This document shows positions 36,901 to 48,500 of a DNA stretch of 64,000 nucleotides, in pieces; the stretch's first letter is position 1, and every line of letters starts with the position of its first letter. The DNA is taken from contig NC_060025.1 of assembly GCF_021134715.1 (NCBI RefSeq), forward strand, positions 9,238,001 through 9,302,000, written 5' to 3'. The notes beneath the pieces are model-generated. The model had not been told where the DNA came from and did not search any database. It worked only from the letters and a program-made list of their open reading frames with translations. The position numbers and the translations under genes were made by a program. The DNA comes from Daphnia pulex (Eukaryota; Arthropoda; Branchiopoda; Diplostraca; Daphniidae).

Positions 36901-38250
36901 TTTGCCGGCCAATATTTGCCTCTGATGTGTACAGCCATTGAATCGGTCGTCGGGATCGAAGGTCTGCGTGACTAGTTATTATAACATATCTGTGATCCCC
37001 CTTCCCTCCAGTTCTTGTTTAGATAAGTCGACATTCCTCCGCATTTGAAATCGAGAATCAACTGCCGGCCGGCCATTTCGGTAACGGAAGATTATAGCCG
37101 CGGCAAATATAAACAAAGTCGAGGGGAATCGATCATTTGACGCACGTCAGCCGCATCTTTTAAAAATTTCAGAATAGATGTGACGTCATATTATCAAAAA
37201 TTCATTTTAAAGTTCGAACTCTGCTGTTTCAATTGAAAATATCTGAGCTTTTGTGTGTGTTGGAATGAACTTGTTGCCAACGCCGAGCGTCAACAGAGAG
37301 GAGAACTTCAGTTGCCATGGCGATGCCTCTCGTGATTAGAGCCAATTGCAAATGTTGTTCAACACAATTTGATAGGAGCGTGACTTGATTTCATTACGTG
37401 GAAAATCGATAAGCCAAAGTGGAAGAAAAAGGTCGTCGCTATGCGATGCTAATGGTCAAGAACATGTGTTCAAAACAGCTGAGTCGGTGCTGCTGTATCT
37501 CTATGCGCCGTGTATTGAATAATTATAGCAAATTGACATACAACCTTCGTTTAAATATCGTAATCATAAATATGTTTTGAAATGGTAATAACGATCCCCC
37601 CCGGGGGTGATGGTTGTTATTTTTATTTCTAATTTTTATAAATAAATGAAGGGCCACGCGCGAATCGACCGCGCCAAATTCAAATCGGTGAGTGAAATTA
37701 AATGTTTTGAAATATTGTTTTAATTGTGTGTTGGTTCAACGCCACAAGAGTCAGACATCACATTGATAGAATTTTTGTCAAAAGTGTTTTTGTTTTTTAC
37801 AACCGAAAAGAGTTGAATAAAAGAGATAAGAGCGGGACGTGAGGGACACACGCACACACAAACGACACACACGTACAAAAGGGGAATGGGGGGGGGGCGA
37901 AATGAAATCAGAAATTGCGAGGGACTTTGTGTCAGGCACCTGAACTTGTTTGGTTATGTTTTTTGAAAATGGTTAAGTGAATTTGTGTGTGTGTAATGAA
38001 CATTTCTTTTTCTTTTTGGTTAAATGAATTGCAAACTATAGCAAATGAATGCAAAACAAAATCCCTGGCAGCAGGGCCTACACATTTTTGTAAATCGAAT
38101 TAGATTTTTTTTCTGGTGAATTGTTTTCTCTTTTGCTGAGTGAACTGCTCGATGAATTATCTAGTGGCCTTTCATATTCCATCCGCATCTTCCGCCGTTG
38201 TTGGCCGCTTTTAAATGTGTTGTTGTTTTTCCCGCTTTTCAGCCGATGAT
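33965..38250. other. Intergenic region without recognised gene
   Basis: About 4.3 kb. It holds one copy of a diverged repeat (35149-35720) and, near 37620, reverse AATAAA signals that may end the stomatin transcript. No ORF with recognisable domains. Confidence 0.45.
35149..35720 (+). repeat. Diverged about 570-bp repeat, copy 1
   Basis: Aligns by eye with 44448-45040 in the same orientation. Best-kept parts are aagttttgcttgtgctgg (35305-35322 area), catgatttgcacaagtgtat, and gatttcccaggcttaaaggt near 35694-35714. It contains splice-like junctions (TGTGCAG before 35265, GTAATA after 35362, ATTTAG before 35562) that recur in copy 2. One frame reads KFCLCWTCH. Identity unknown: an old transposable element or a decayed gene fragment. 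Confidence 0.6.
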
Positions 38251-40479
38251 TTATCTCATAAATTGGGTCAGGAAATCGATGGGCAGCGGGAAAATGATGG
38301 TCGAATTCTTCTCGGCCGAGATGGTGCTCAGAGTCTGTGCGGATTAAATCAAACGGGGAAAAAATGAATCACAATTCCGGCCGGAAGTCGATGGAACTAA
38401 ATTTAAAAAAAGAGAAAAATACCTGAAGGTATCGCAATTGGAGAGCGGCCGGCGATTGAGCAATCACCATCGAGGCTTCCTTGAGAGCAGTGGAGGCCTT
38501 GAATTCTCCCTCAGCGGCGATGACTTTGGCTCGTGCCTCACGCGACGCCTCCGCCTCGGCCGCCATCGCCCGTTGTAACTGCACCGGCAAACGCACGTCC
38601 TTTCTGTTTTCCGACCCCCAGCCATTAGACATTTTTCTTTTTATTTAAAATGAAAACTTTTATTTTATTTTTTACATTTCGACACGTTCGACTTTGATGC
38701 CCCACGATTCGGTCGCCTCGTCCAGCGCGGCCTAAAAACGGGAAATGGCCATCAGTTGGGACGTGAATCATCGGCCGTGGCAATCAAGTGCCGTCCTATC
38801 TCTCTTTTGCTTTTATTTTTGATTTGGGTTAATGGGAGTCTCGACACAAACTCTACCATCCCACCCTCCCGACAAGATGATAACAGCATCTCGTGTTTCG
38901 TATTCACGACACGTTTGAACCCACTCCCGCCCAACCCAAAGACCCCGCCGCCAGCCATTTCCATATTTCGGGATTTTCTACCAATCTACAAAGAAAATCC
39001 GCAATATTTCCTTCCGCCGCATACCAAAATAGTTATTAAATTATTCTACTAGTACTATAGTAGGAAAGTAGCGGACGGGGGAGGGAGGGGTCGTATAAAT
39101 CCCGCAAATCTCCGGCGTGAGTGTAAAAAATAAAAATATAAAAATTTGAATTAGATATATAATCAGAGTAGATACTCCCTGGTTGTAATATTATGGAAAA
39201 GAAATTTAATTTAATTAAAAAATAAAAGTGCGGGGGAATATTGGGGGTTGAGGTGAAAAGTTATATGAGCGCAAACTGCCTGCATGGATCCCGAAATGGT
39301 TTCACGGTCGCCCAAAATCTCGTGCAGGTCTTTAGTGCCGAGAATGTTGCGCAACGTCGTCTGGGCCAGGAGGCGAGTCGAGTGATGGGCGTTTTCCACG
39401 TTGGCCACCGACACGGTCGCGTTCGACACGCGAAAGTAAACGACGGCGTCCACCGACACGGTCACGCTGTCCTTGGTCAACACCTGCGGCAAGCGGGCGA
39501 CAATTGGTAGACAAATGAGTGGGTCGTCACTTGTGACAATTGTCATAGACTCAATTGTTGTTGTTCGATCGATTCAAACCTCTTGGGGCGGAATGTCAAA
39601 GACTCCCGTGCGCAAATCCACTTTGGTGTAAGTCTCGATGCACGGCAGGATGAAGAAAATTCCTTCAATTTCAATCAAAACGGGTTGGTTGTTAACAATC
39701 AATTATTTTATTTAAAATAACGGGAATATTAAAAAAAAAAACAGACCGGGACCCTTTGCACCGCCGGAGAGGAGACGTCCCAGTCGGAAAATGACGGCCC
39801 GTTCGTATTCCTGCACCACCTTTTTTTCGGGGGTGAAATGAAATGAGATGAGACAACATTTATTTATTTTTTAAAATTCAGTCGACTGTTTAGGATTGTC
39901 GCTCAACTGCCAGATTTGATTGCGCGATTAGCATATTTTAAAATCCGACGAGCTGGGCTCTTAAGGTGGGCGAGTTAAACGTTCCCTTTTTCATTTATAG
40001 ATAGGCCGTTGAACTGATGTCAAAGGAGATGATCATGTCCACACACAAAATGGTTTGGGGGGGGGGATTATTTAACATTTTAAATTTCCCGCCCCGTGTG
40101 GGATGATTGAATTAGCATTTGTTTCACGCCCCTTGAAGTCCCATCCCCAATTTTCACGTTCAAAGGGAAAAAAATCAAAGGCAGAAATTTGCATACGGGG
40201 GTGGCCTCTTACTTTGAAGCAAATGAAGAAGGAGAAGGGCATGGTGACGAGGACGAGGAGCCAGCAGATGATGGTCAGGATCCATCCGCACACGCCGATC
40301 CCCGTGTCGCTATCCTCAGCTGTAAAATTCCAAAAGAAAAACAGAAAAACAAATTTTGCGTTTATTTTCTCAAATTGGTGGCGTCGTGAAAAAATTGGCA
40401 AAAGACACAAACATCCTTCCAGCGCTGGACCTCCGAATTGAGGCGCCACTTTGGTTTTGATGATGGCCGGCTCCAACAT
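38251..40479 (-). CDS. Stomatin / MEC-2-like SPFH membrane protein
   Basis: Eight minus-strand exons: 40413-40479, 40213-40319, 39747-39819, 39580-39662, 39280-39483, 38676-38731, 38423-38603 and 38251-38334, giving 284 residues, the usual stomatin length. A short N-terminus with Cys33 precedes a hairpin membrane segment (about 32-57) with the conserved kink proline (P50, in VTMPFSFF). The SPFH domain follows: [69 protein letters not shown] and [11 protein letters not shown]. Stomatins oligomerise on the inner membrane face, bind cholesterol and tune ion channels such as DEG/ENaC. The intron after exon 5 uses a GC donor (39279-39278). Two further upstream exons can splice to exon 2 in phase. 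A reverse TATATAAC lies at 40610-40617. Confidence 0.93.
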
Positions 40480-40609
40480 TTTCTTATTTTCCAGCGACAC
40501 TTTTTTGGGGGTTTGTTTTATTTTGTTTGGGTTGGGGTCTCGTTAGCGACTTGTTGTTATCCGGCGGTCCGGCACCAAACTGTTTGGCGAAATGACCATC
40601 GCAATGGCT

Positions 40610-40617
40610 GTTATATA
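40610..40617 (-). promoter_or_regulatory. TATA box for the proximal stomatin first exon
   Basis: TATATAAC on the minus strand, about 130 bases before the start codon at 40479. Confidence 0.4.
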
Positions 40618-40777
40618 CACACATCACCTGAACCCTGGCTGCTGGCCATCGGTCCGGTTGAATTGAATAACAGCTGACGCGAGGGAGGGTCTCTACGTCC
40701 AACGTCTTCTGTTGATTGTTTGAAAATGTGCGAGTCCCGCTGGTTGCCATGCCGACGACCCACACACATAATAAGGC

Positions 40778-40798
40778 AGAGAGAGAGAGAGAGAGAGA
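40778..40798. repeat. (GA)n microsatellite
   Basis: About ten AG units upstream of the proximal stomatin promoter. GA repeats bind GAGA-type factors in arthropods (family knowledge). Confidence 0.85.
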
Positions 40799-41928
40799 CT
40801 TGCAATAAATAAATAACAACATGCGTATAAAAATAGGACGGCGTATTTGACTGGCCGCTCCGCTCTCTAATCCCGCCAGTGCGTGTGCATCTGCTCCATC
40901 TGAAAAGTTTCCGCATCAATTGAGAATTTCTATCGGGAAAAATAGAAAATCTCTATCGGGTCCTCGCCGATACTATATACACGTCGTCGAGTGAAACAAA
41001 TCGCCATCGCGTCCGAAATGCCACGGCCAATCGATCCTTAAATATAGCCCCTAGACATGTTTCACGAAAAAGCCATTTGAGCGGCGGCCGATCCTGGCAA
41101 TAAGAGCCGAAATAAATATCCAGCCAGCGGTCATCGATCGCCTAACAATTCCGGCTTGTTTTTATTCCGATTGAAAAATCAACAAAATAAAAATAAAAAC
41201 AGCCCCAAGATGCCCAGTGTAGAATGGAACTTGTGGGGGAAGGATCGCGAGGATCGCGTGTTGTTTGTTACCCAGTTGACGACGACGACGACGACGACCA
41301 GGGTAAAACTTTTTTCTTTTCGTGTGTCTCTCCTGGAAAACTCGATGGATATATGGCCCGTCCGTGGGGTGGGGCCATTACAAACGGATTGGTTGCCCAT
41401 CAACTCTAACGTCAATTAAATCTATCGAGATATGTAATAATATTCTATCGAATTATAGTGGACATTTAAAAATAGAAAAGGGCAGCACCAGACGACACGC
41501 TCTGGGATCAAAGAATAATCCGCCCATGAACTAAATAAATAAAATTCCGCTTGAAATTATTCCATGAATTCGATAGATACGATTGATGGTAATAATTGAG
41601 TCGACTTTGAATTGATTTGTCTCTCCTCCACCCCCACACACTAAAACGAGGAGAGGCCGGATCGGAAAACGCTCAAAAAGGGCCCCCGAGGTTTTTATTG
41701 TCAGACATTTTAGGCTAGAAAAAACCTTTTTTTCGGGCTATCGGGAGCCAAAGGAGCGGAAAAAAGGGTCCCGAACGCACACAGAGAGAAACGACCATAT
41801 ACTTGAATATTCAATGACTTTTCTGGGTTTTGAATAAACGACGTCGCCAACAGCTCGACGGTTGGCCATTGCCGAGTGCGCAGAAATGTTTAGACATTTG
41901 AGAAAATACGTCCGTAGCTATGGGACGG

Positions 41929-41944
41929 ACGGACGGACGGACGG
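41929..41944. repeat. (GGAC)n microsatellite
   Basis: Four GGAC units within the stomatin upstream region. Confidence 0.8.
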
Positions 41945-42178
41945 GCCTATAAAGACGTCGCCCATATAAAAGGCACAAAAGATTTTTCGGTCCATCACGA
42001 CATCACGACGTGGATTTTCTATAGTGATAAGGGGAATAGTAGTCGGCCCGTCCATTCTTCTTCTTCTAAATACTTTCCTCGACCCATATCATGTCCGTCT
42101 CTGGACTGCAATTTCCCACCCGCGTATAGAGAGAGGCTCTATGCAAATGGATGGATGACACAATGGTGACGATAATAC

Positions 42179-42428
42179 CGTAGGTTTTGATAAAGGCGTT
42201 GCTGGGCGAAGCGAAGCGGAGGATGTCGGCGTGAGTGTGGTAGTCGCTGATGACCCGTTGCGGCTCAAAGACTCGCCGTCCGGCGTTGGCCAGGGCCAGC
42301 ACCAACGGAACGGGCGAAGAAGTCTCATATTGTTGTTGTGGTTGTGGTTGTTGCAGAAGAGCAGAAGAGGAGGAAGATGTGGCAAAAGAATCGGCGGCAG
42401 TCTCCATCAGTTGTACCGCGTGACACAT
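42179..42428 (-). CDS. Alternative first exon B of the stomatin gene (inferred)
   Basis: From an ATG at 42428 (MCHAVQLMETAADSF) the frame runs 83 codons to a GTATTA donor, leaving phase 1, exactly the phase that stomatin exon 2 (from 40319) accepts. Composition is protein-like: a Ser and Gln/Pro-rich start, then PLVLALANAGRRVFEPQRV and SDYHTHADILRFASPSNAF. No other partner exon is visible downstream on this strand before stomatin. MEC-2-type stomatins are known to carry long variable N-termini. No acceptor is seen upstream, so it looks like a first exon with its own promoter. It could instead belong to an unrelated gene. Confidence 0.5.
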
Positions 42429-42932
42429 CCGCGACTCGACGGTCACTCCCTTTTTTTTCAGTCAATTCATTTCCCGCACTGACTAGGCCAAATCAATCCT
42501 CACACACACTTCGTTTTTCTTTTCTTCTTTTTTTAATTATTTGGTGGTGGTAGTGGGGGGGGGGGTAGCTGATGGATGGACGCGAACGACAAACAAACCA
42601 CCACCGAGCGGGAGTAAAAAAACAAAAAGTGCAAACACGACGGACCGCACTGTTTTCTTGGTTAACGCGACGGAGTCAGAAACTGAGGCGATCCGAGTGG
42701 GTGAGGAGGAGTGTGGCGCTTCTCGCTCACGTCCATCTTCACGGCCGGATGTCGGCGGAATAAGAGCCAGTGGATGACATTGGGGCAGGACCGCCACCGC
42801 CGCTAGCGGCCAAAAGGGAGGAGGAGGAGGAGGGAGTGTCTAACAGGCCACGACCTGCACGGAAGAGACGAGACCACGACACCACCCCTTTTGCCACTGG
42901 GCATCTCTCTCTCTAGCTCTATATAGCTGTTG

Positions 42933-42959
42933 CTGGATGGATGGATGGATGGATGGATA
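42933..42959. repeat. (GGAT)n microsatellite
   Basis: About six GGAT units. Confidence 0.85.
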
Positions 42960-44447
42960 GACGATAAACAGGCGAATATATCCAGCCAAGCGGTACAGGA
43001 GGGAGGCCAGCAGCCCAACATTTTGTTGTTGTTTTTTTCTCCTTTCAACTCTTCGTGTTGTGTGTCTTTACGGTGTACGGTTTTCTTCGGCCATTATTTA
43101 TAGATTCTCCACTCATCCATCCATCCGTCGTGCGGAATATGTATGACTCGCCCCTCCAGCACCACACCCTTCTATACAGGATGGATCCATGTTTTCCGCC
43201 TCTAGCTCTTAATTTATTCGTCATGTAGAAAAGACCAAGGAACAGAATAGCCTGGGAGTTGGTTTTTAATCTTTCACCATCAGAAAAGGTTAGACGCGGG
43301 CGAGCGTGCGCCGATGTGTTGCATTTGAAAGGAAATATATCGGACGGAGGGTGCGGGTGCTGGACGGCGGTTGCGCACACGAGCGTTCTCCCCTTCCCCA
43401 CTCATCTGGATACTACTCTCTATAATCTTTACCCGAAAGGCAACTCTTTTCTTTATTTTGTTCTTCTTCTTCCTTTTGTTTCATCTTTTATTATTTTCTT
43501 CTTTGAGTAACGAGCGACTAGCGAGCTAAAGGGAAAAAGTTGGACAACCGGAATGAAATCACCAGTAGTAGTTTAAAATCGATTGTCTCTTTTAAAGAAA
43601 AAGTAACCAACCAGCGGATTTGTGCTGGCGACCCCTCCAGGGGGTGGATGATGTTGTGATCTGGTCTGTTTTTCCCTGGATGGATTTGTGATGATGTAAT
43701 CAGCCGGATGTGGACAAATTGGTTTTTGGAGAGGCTCTCTAGCTGATGTTTTATTGATTCAAAGGCTTTGTCGTCCGTATATCCAGCAGCGGATTTAAAT
43801 AATGAATTATTGCCCGGGGGGAAGCTGCTGCTAGACAGGGCGGATTCGGTTGGATAACGGATGGAGGCTTCTCTCTCTGCCATCCGGCCGATGATGTGTG
43901 TGTGACACACTTTGTGTGTGGCCCGTCCTCAAGGTCAATCTGTCGTCGTCCAACCCGAACAGGAAGAAGAAGAATTGAGAGAAAGAGTCACACGCCGAAT
44001 CGATTCCTCATCTCCAGCGCTCCCCCCCCCCATCCACTCTCTTTTGCACACATCAGAGCGACTTGCATGGATCGCCATTTCCCTAGATCGCCAGCCGGAA
44101 GAGCCAGGATCCGCCTCGTTCCTCCCCCTTTTTTTTTTATAGACAGGGTGGACGTGTGTGGGAGGTGATGGAGCGTGCAATCAGGCGAATCACGCTTGAT
44201 ATCAATCCCACCACCCTCCACTAATAACCACCGCAAGTCACAAACACACATTGAATAGCCGTGACGGCCGCTGGCCACCGCAGGATGTAGCGCGGATCAA
44301 TTACTTTTGATTATTCCCTCTTGGTTTTACGAGAAGGTTGCTCTAATTCATTAGCCAGAGGCGTCGATTTGTCCTTAAATGATTTCTATTGATGTGTCTT
44401 GTATGAATGGCTAATTCAGAGTGTCGTCTGACACTTTCGTTTAGTTA

Positions 44448-45040
44448 AACCTGTTTCGAATTTTTGTTGTGTTGTTGGCACTTTGTAATCTTTTTTCTTT
44501 TGTGTAGATTTTACACCTGAGCCAACCATCATCGACAACAAGACGAGCAAGTTTTGCTTGTGCTGGACCTGTCATCATCAATTCAATCTCTCCGTCATCG
44601 ATTGGGTAATTATTACTTTGATTACCTTTGTGCACCTGCTAGGTATTTGAATGATGCATGATTTGCACAAGTGTATTACATTTAAATCTTAAATTGATTA
44701 GCAATCAATCAAGGTCTACCCAGTATCTTATTTTCAACGTTTCCTGACTTGTTCCTACTGTCAATATTTTTCTTAATTCATTTTTTTTTTATTTGTTATT
44801 TAGATTACCAACATCTTCTTTGATTGGCGAAAACTACCAGCCGAATGACGGATCTCTTCTTATTTCCCCCTTTCTTTTAAATGTCCTCGTGTACACCCAT
44901 GTGAGTGTGGGTGTATTCACGAGGACTACCTTTTTTTTCCCTATCCCGACTGGCGGATTCAACTTTTTCAGCGGATGGATGGAAGCACTTGTGGATGGAT
45001 GCCTGGCTGTGGATTTCCCAGGCTTAAAGGTAGGACAAAT
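44448..45040 (+). repeat. Diverged about 590-bp repeat, copy 2
   Basis: Partner of 35149-35720, on the other side of the stomatin core gene and in the same orientation. Same splice-like junctions (GTGTAG before 44508, GTAATT after about 44604, ATTTAG before 44804). It has an extra segment near 44850-44907 absent from copy 1, which completes a stem-loop. Confidence 0.6.
44883..44926. repeat. Stem-loop in repeat copy 2
   Basis: GTCCTCGTG/TACACCCA (44883-44899) pairs with TGGGTGTA/CACGAGGAC (44908-44926) with a two-base bulge and an 8-base loop. Confidence 0.7.
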
Positions 45041-45187
45041 TTATGTCTATTCTTCTTTTTTGGTACTATGTGGTGTGACAGTCGCAAGATTATTCCTGAG
45101 CTGGCGGTTAAGGTTTTTCATGAAATAGCCAAAGTTAAATTAAAACCAAGGATGGTAAAAATGTGGAAATATGGGATGGAAACTCAC

Positions 45188-45533
45188 ATCCGAAAACGAA
45201 TTCAAATTCGCGGGCTTGTTTGTTCTTGTGCCGATGTTGAGGCCCTTCTCCGATGACCACGGGGCGTCCGTCGGCGTCGCCTCCGCCTCCGCCGTGAAGT
45301 GTCGTCGTCTCGGGTATCATCGCTGCACTTGAAGAAGGAATCAGGCGACCAATAAGAGTCGAGTTGTTGTTGTTGTTGTTGTTTGCCGCCGGATCGATGC
45401 GAACCGGTTGATGGCCCAGTACGAAGCCAACCACTTTCGTTTGATTTCTTTTCTCCCCCCTCGTTTTTCTTTTCTTCTTTACCGACGTCGTTCCTCTTTT
45501 TATTTTCTTCTTCTTCTTTTTATTTTCTTTGAT
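45188..45533 (-). CDS. Alternative 5' exon C of the stomatin gene (inferred)
   Basis: Bounded by a TTTACAG acceptor before 45533 and a GTGAGT donor after 45188. One frame is open throughout (115 codons plus one base), starting in phase 0 and ending in phase 1, which matches stomatin exon 2. It codes a Lys-rich block, then VVGFVLGHQPVRIDPAA, an Asn run, MIPETTTLHGG and KQAREFEFVFG. The only ATG in frame is at 45320, so either translation starts there (about 44 residues) or an upstream exon supplies the start. Possible alternative: an unrelated gene. Confidence 0.5.
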
Positions 45534-48500
45534 CTGTAAATAAAATAAAAAGAAAGAAAGAAAAAGGAATGTATTTAATAAAAACGGTCGTGTCGAGTGC
45601 GGTTGGCCACCGCTAGATGGCGGATGCTGGCGACTAAATCATTCAAAATTGGAAAAAAAAAAAACGGCCGTCGCCGTGACAACGCGCTCCAATTTCTCAC
45701 ATCACAAACTCAAGCACAAAAGCTCTCACTTGAATGTTTGACATTTAAGCATCTCCATTTAATTTCCGCTTGATTACATTTTCCCCCTCGAAAATTCGAC
45801 GAAAAACATTTTTTCCTTTTTCCTTTCCCCCTTGGTTTCCAAAAAATTCAAAATTGTATAGACCAAAATTGGCCAAATTATTACGAGGAAGAAAATTGTG
45901 TCAATTAACCTGTCGATTCTCAGCGCGGGAGTCGTCGAAGCAAGACAGAGTGTATACAAGCGTGAGTGTAGAGGAGTAGCAGAGAGCACGAAATTATCAG
46001 ATGAGGGGCGAGAGAGACGGGCGGTGGTGGTTAAGGGGATGGCCAGAGTTTATAAATAGTCACTAACAAGTCGCCAAAGTTGCTGCTGCTGCTGGTGCTG
46101 GTCGGTTGCCGCGGGAGAGTGAAAAGAATCCACATCCAGTCGCCATGCCGACTCACCTGTTACTCCCGCACTTGTTTCACTCCCCTTCTTTTTTTCGTTC
46201 CCCCCTCTAGCTTTACCTTCTTGTATGTTGTACACACACTCACGTATGTAGTACACAAGAGTACCACTACATTTACAGTAGAGCTCCTGGCAGGATCTAT
46301 TCCTCCCACTTCTTTTTCGCTTTTCTTATTTGATGGGGGAGAGACCCACCTCCGGCACCTCCCCTCTGCTCCGCTCCCGTCATTTCCTCTTTTACTCAGA
46401 CAGACGACAATAAGAAGAAGACTTGCTCTCTTGTTATTGTGTATGCATCGCAGGATATTCAATAATCCAGTCCTCCCTTCTCCGTATATCTCTCACAACC
46501 AATGGCGAACAAGTCCCGTCATTTTCCTACTTTTCGACATTTTTCTCTCTCTGCGAGTCTCTCCGCCGGATTATTATTGACATGTACAGTCGACTGCTAA
46601 AATGCGCCACTGCAGCTGTGAATAAATATCTACGTGCATATTCCCACACACACATTGAATGCATCATGTTTTCGTCGTCGTCTATTTTTGATCGATAATC
46701 TTTTGACTAGCATATCGACATGGTCCCCGCGTCTATACACACGAGTCTATACAGGAGCTGGAAAGAGAGAGATTACACGGCAGAGTCTAGGAGGAAAAGT
46801 TGCATTCATCTTTTTTCCTTTTTTTTCTCGATCGAACCTGAGACTTTTCCCAGGGCTGGCGGGGATCTGATCCAGGGAGGAGCAATATCATACGTCTAAG
46901 CCGCTATCTAATACCTGCCTCCCGGTTGGTTACCAATCTCTCCTATATCCGGCTCCGGGATAAATTCTCGTCGACTTAAAGAACGACCGAATAGATACAC
47001 ACACGGATATTCTGTGTACATATAGGCTATAGAGAGAGAGAGATGGGTATCCATTATCATATTAATTATGTCCGACGTGTGCTGGCCATCCCTTTTGTGT
47101 GTACTGTGTGTGTGTAGTGTGTGTATATTATACTCGTCCGCCCAGATTCACTTAACGTCCGTATCAATTAGCGAGTGGCTATGTAATATAGGGGACCAGC
47201 AGGAGCAGCAGCAGGAGCAGAGACACACGTCTAGTCTGGTACAGTGGCCTCTTTATTACACCGGCGACTGATGGATATCCGGTGATTTTTTCTTTTTCTT
47301 GGGTGCTCTCTCCATCTCTGCCATTATGTACCTAGGCTCACCTTTGTGAACGGCGTTTTCTTCTTTTCTTTTTTCTTGCGGGGGGTTCGGCCAAGAGTCG
47401 TGGGGTTGGCTGGGCAAATGCGCACAGATGGATGGGCTGCAGTTCCGTCTAGCTATAGTATATCTACGTATATGGATATATACCGTCACGGTTTCCTCCG
47501 CTTCCAGGTTTATTGATCCGACCGGAGGAATATCTACTACTACTACTACACCAACAGCAGTAGCAGCAGCCAAAGGAGATGTGTGTGTGTATATAGGGCC
47601 AGCTATGGTGCGGGAGGAAATGACAATATGGCAAGGTAGTGGCAGCGTGAACATCAGCCAGACAAGGGGGGTAGCAGCTAGCTAGCGCACGCGGGAATGT
47701 GCGGGAATGTGCGCCGTTATGAAAATAGTCGAAAGGAATTGAACCGAAATTCATCAAAGACTCGACGTATATCACGGCCCATAGATTTTCTCCTTTCGTG
47801 ACTTTTTTCTTTCGTTTTTTTCCCGTTTTTTCGCCATTTACTTTTTTTATTGGTTATTTTGTTTTCGTTTATTCTCGGGAGAGAGAGAAAAAAACAGAAA
47901 ATGAAGTCACGCGGAGGCCCATCTGTGAGTCATCTCCATGGGCGGGTTGGGGGGGGGGGCAGAGATTGAATTTATAATTGAATGAGCGTGACCGCGCCGT
48001 GCAAACATAAAAATATAAAGAGAGGCCATTGGGTCCGATCTCCCCCCGGCCCCCTCCTATACTGGACTGCACCGGGACAAAAAAGATATCCAAGTTTTGC
48101 ACGGACGATAAGGTTTAGATATTCCCGAACCCAAAAAGAAATAAAAATAGGAAAAAACAACTTTTTTTTCTTTTCTTTTTTGGGGGATTTTGGTGCCAGG
48201 CGCATTTCAACGTCTAAATTCACGCGGGTTATTTTTGGGTTATCGCCGTCGTTCCGCTGTCAACACCCTTTCACAAAAGAAGAGATAGTGTCGTCTTATA
48301 TATTTATATCTGTTTTTCCCCTTGAAAATATTTGAATAGCCTGGATATCGTACATTTGTTGGAGCGGGCGCAATTTGAGAAGAGATAAGAGTGATTTGTA
48401 GTTTTGACTATTTTTCCTTCTGACGTAAATTGAATCAAGTGTGCAAAAGTTTATTTTGTTATTTTTCTACGTTTGAATGAAACTCAAAGTCGTCGCTATT

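Larger units (their letters stand above)
42429..45187. other. Intronic region of the long stomatin transcript
   Basis: Contains an ATGG microsatellite, one copy of the diverged repeat and simple sequence. No other coding exon was recognised. Confidence 0.4.
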
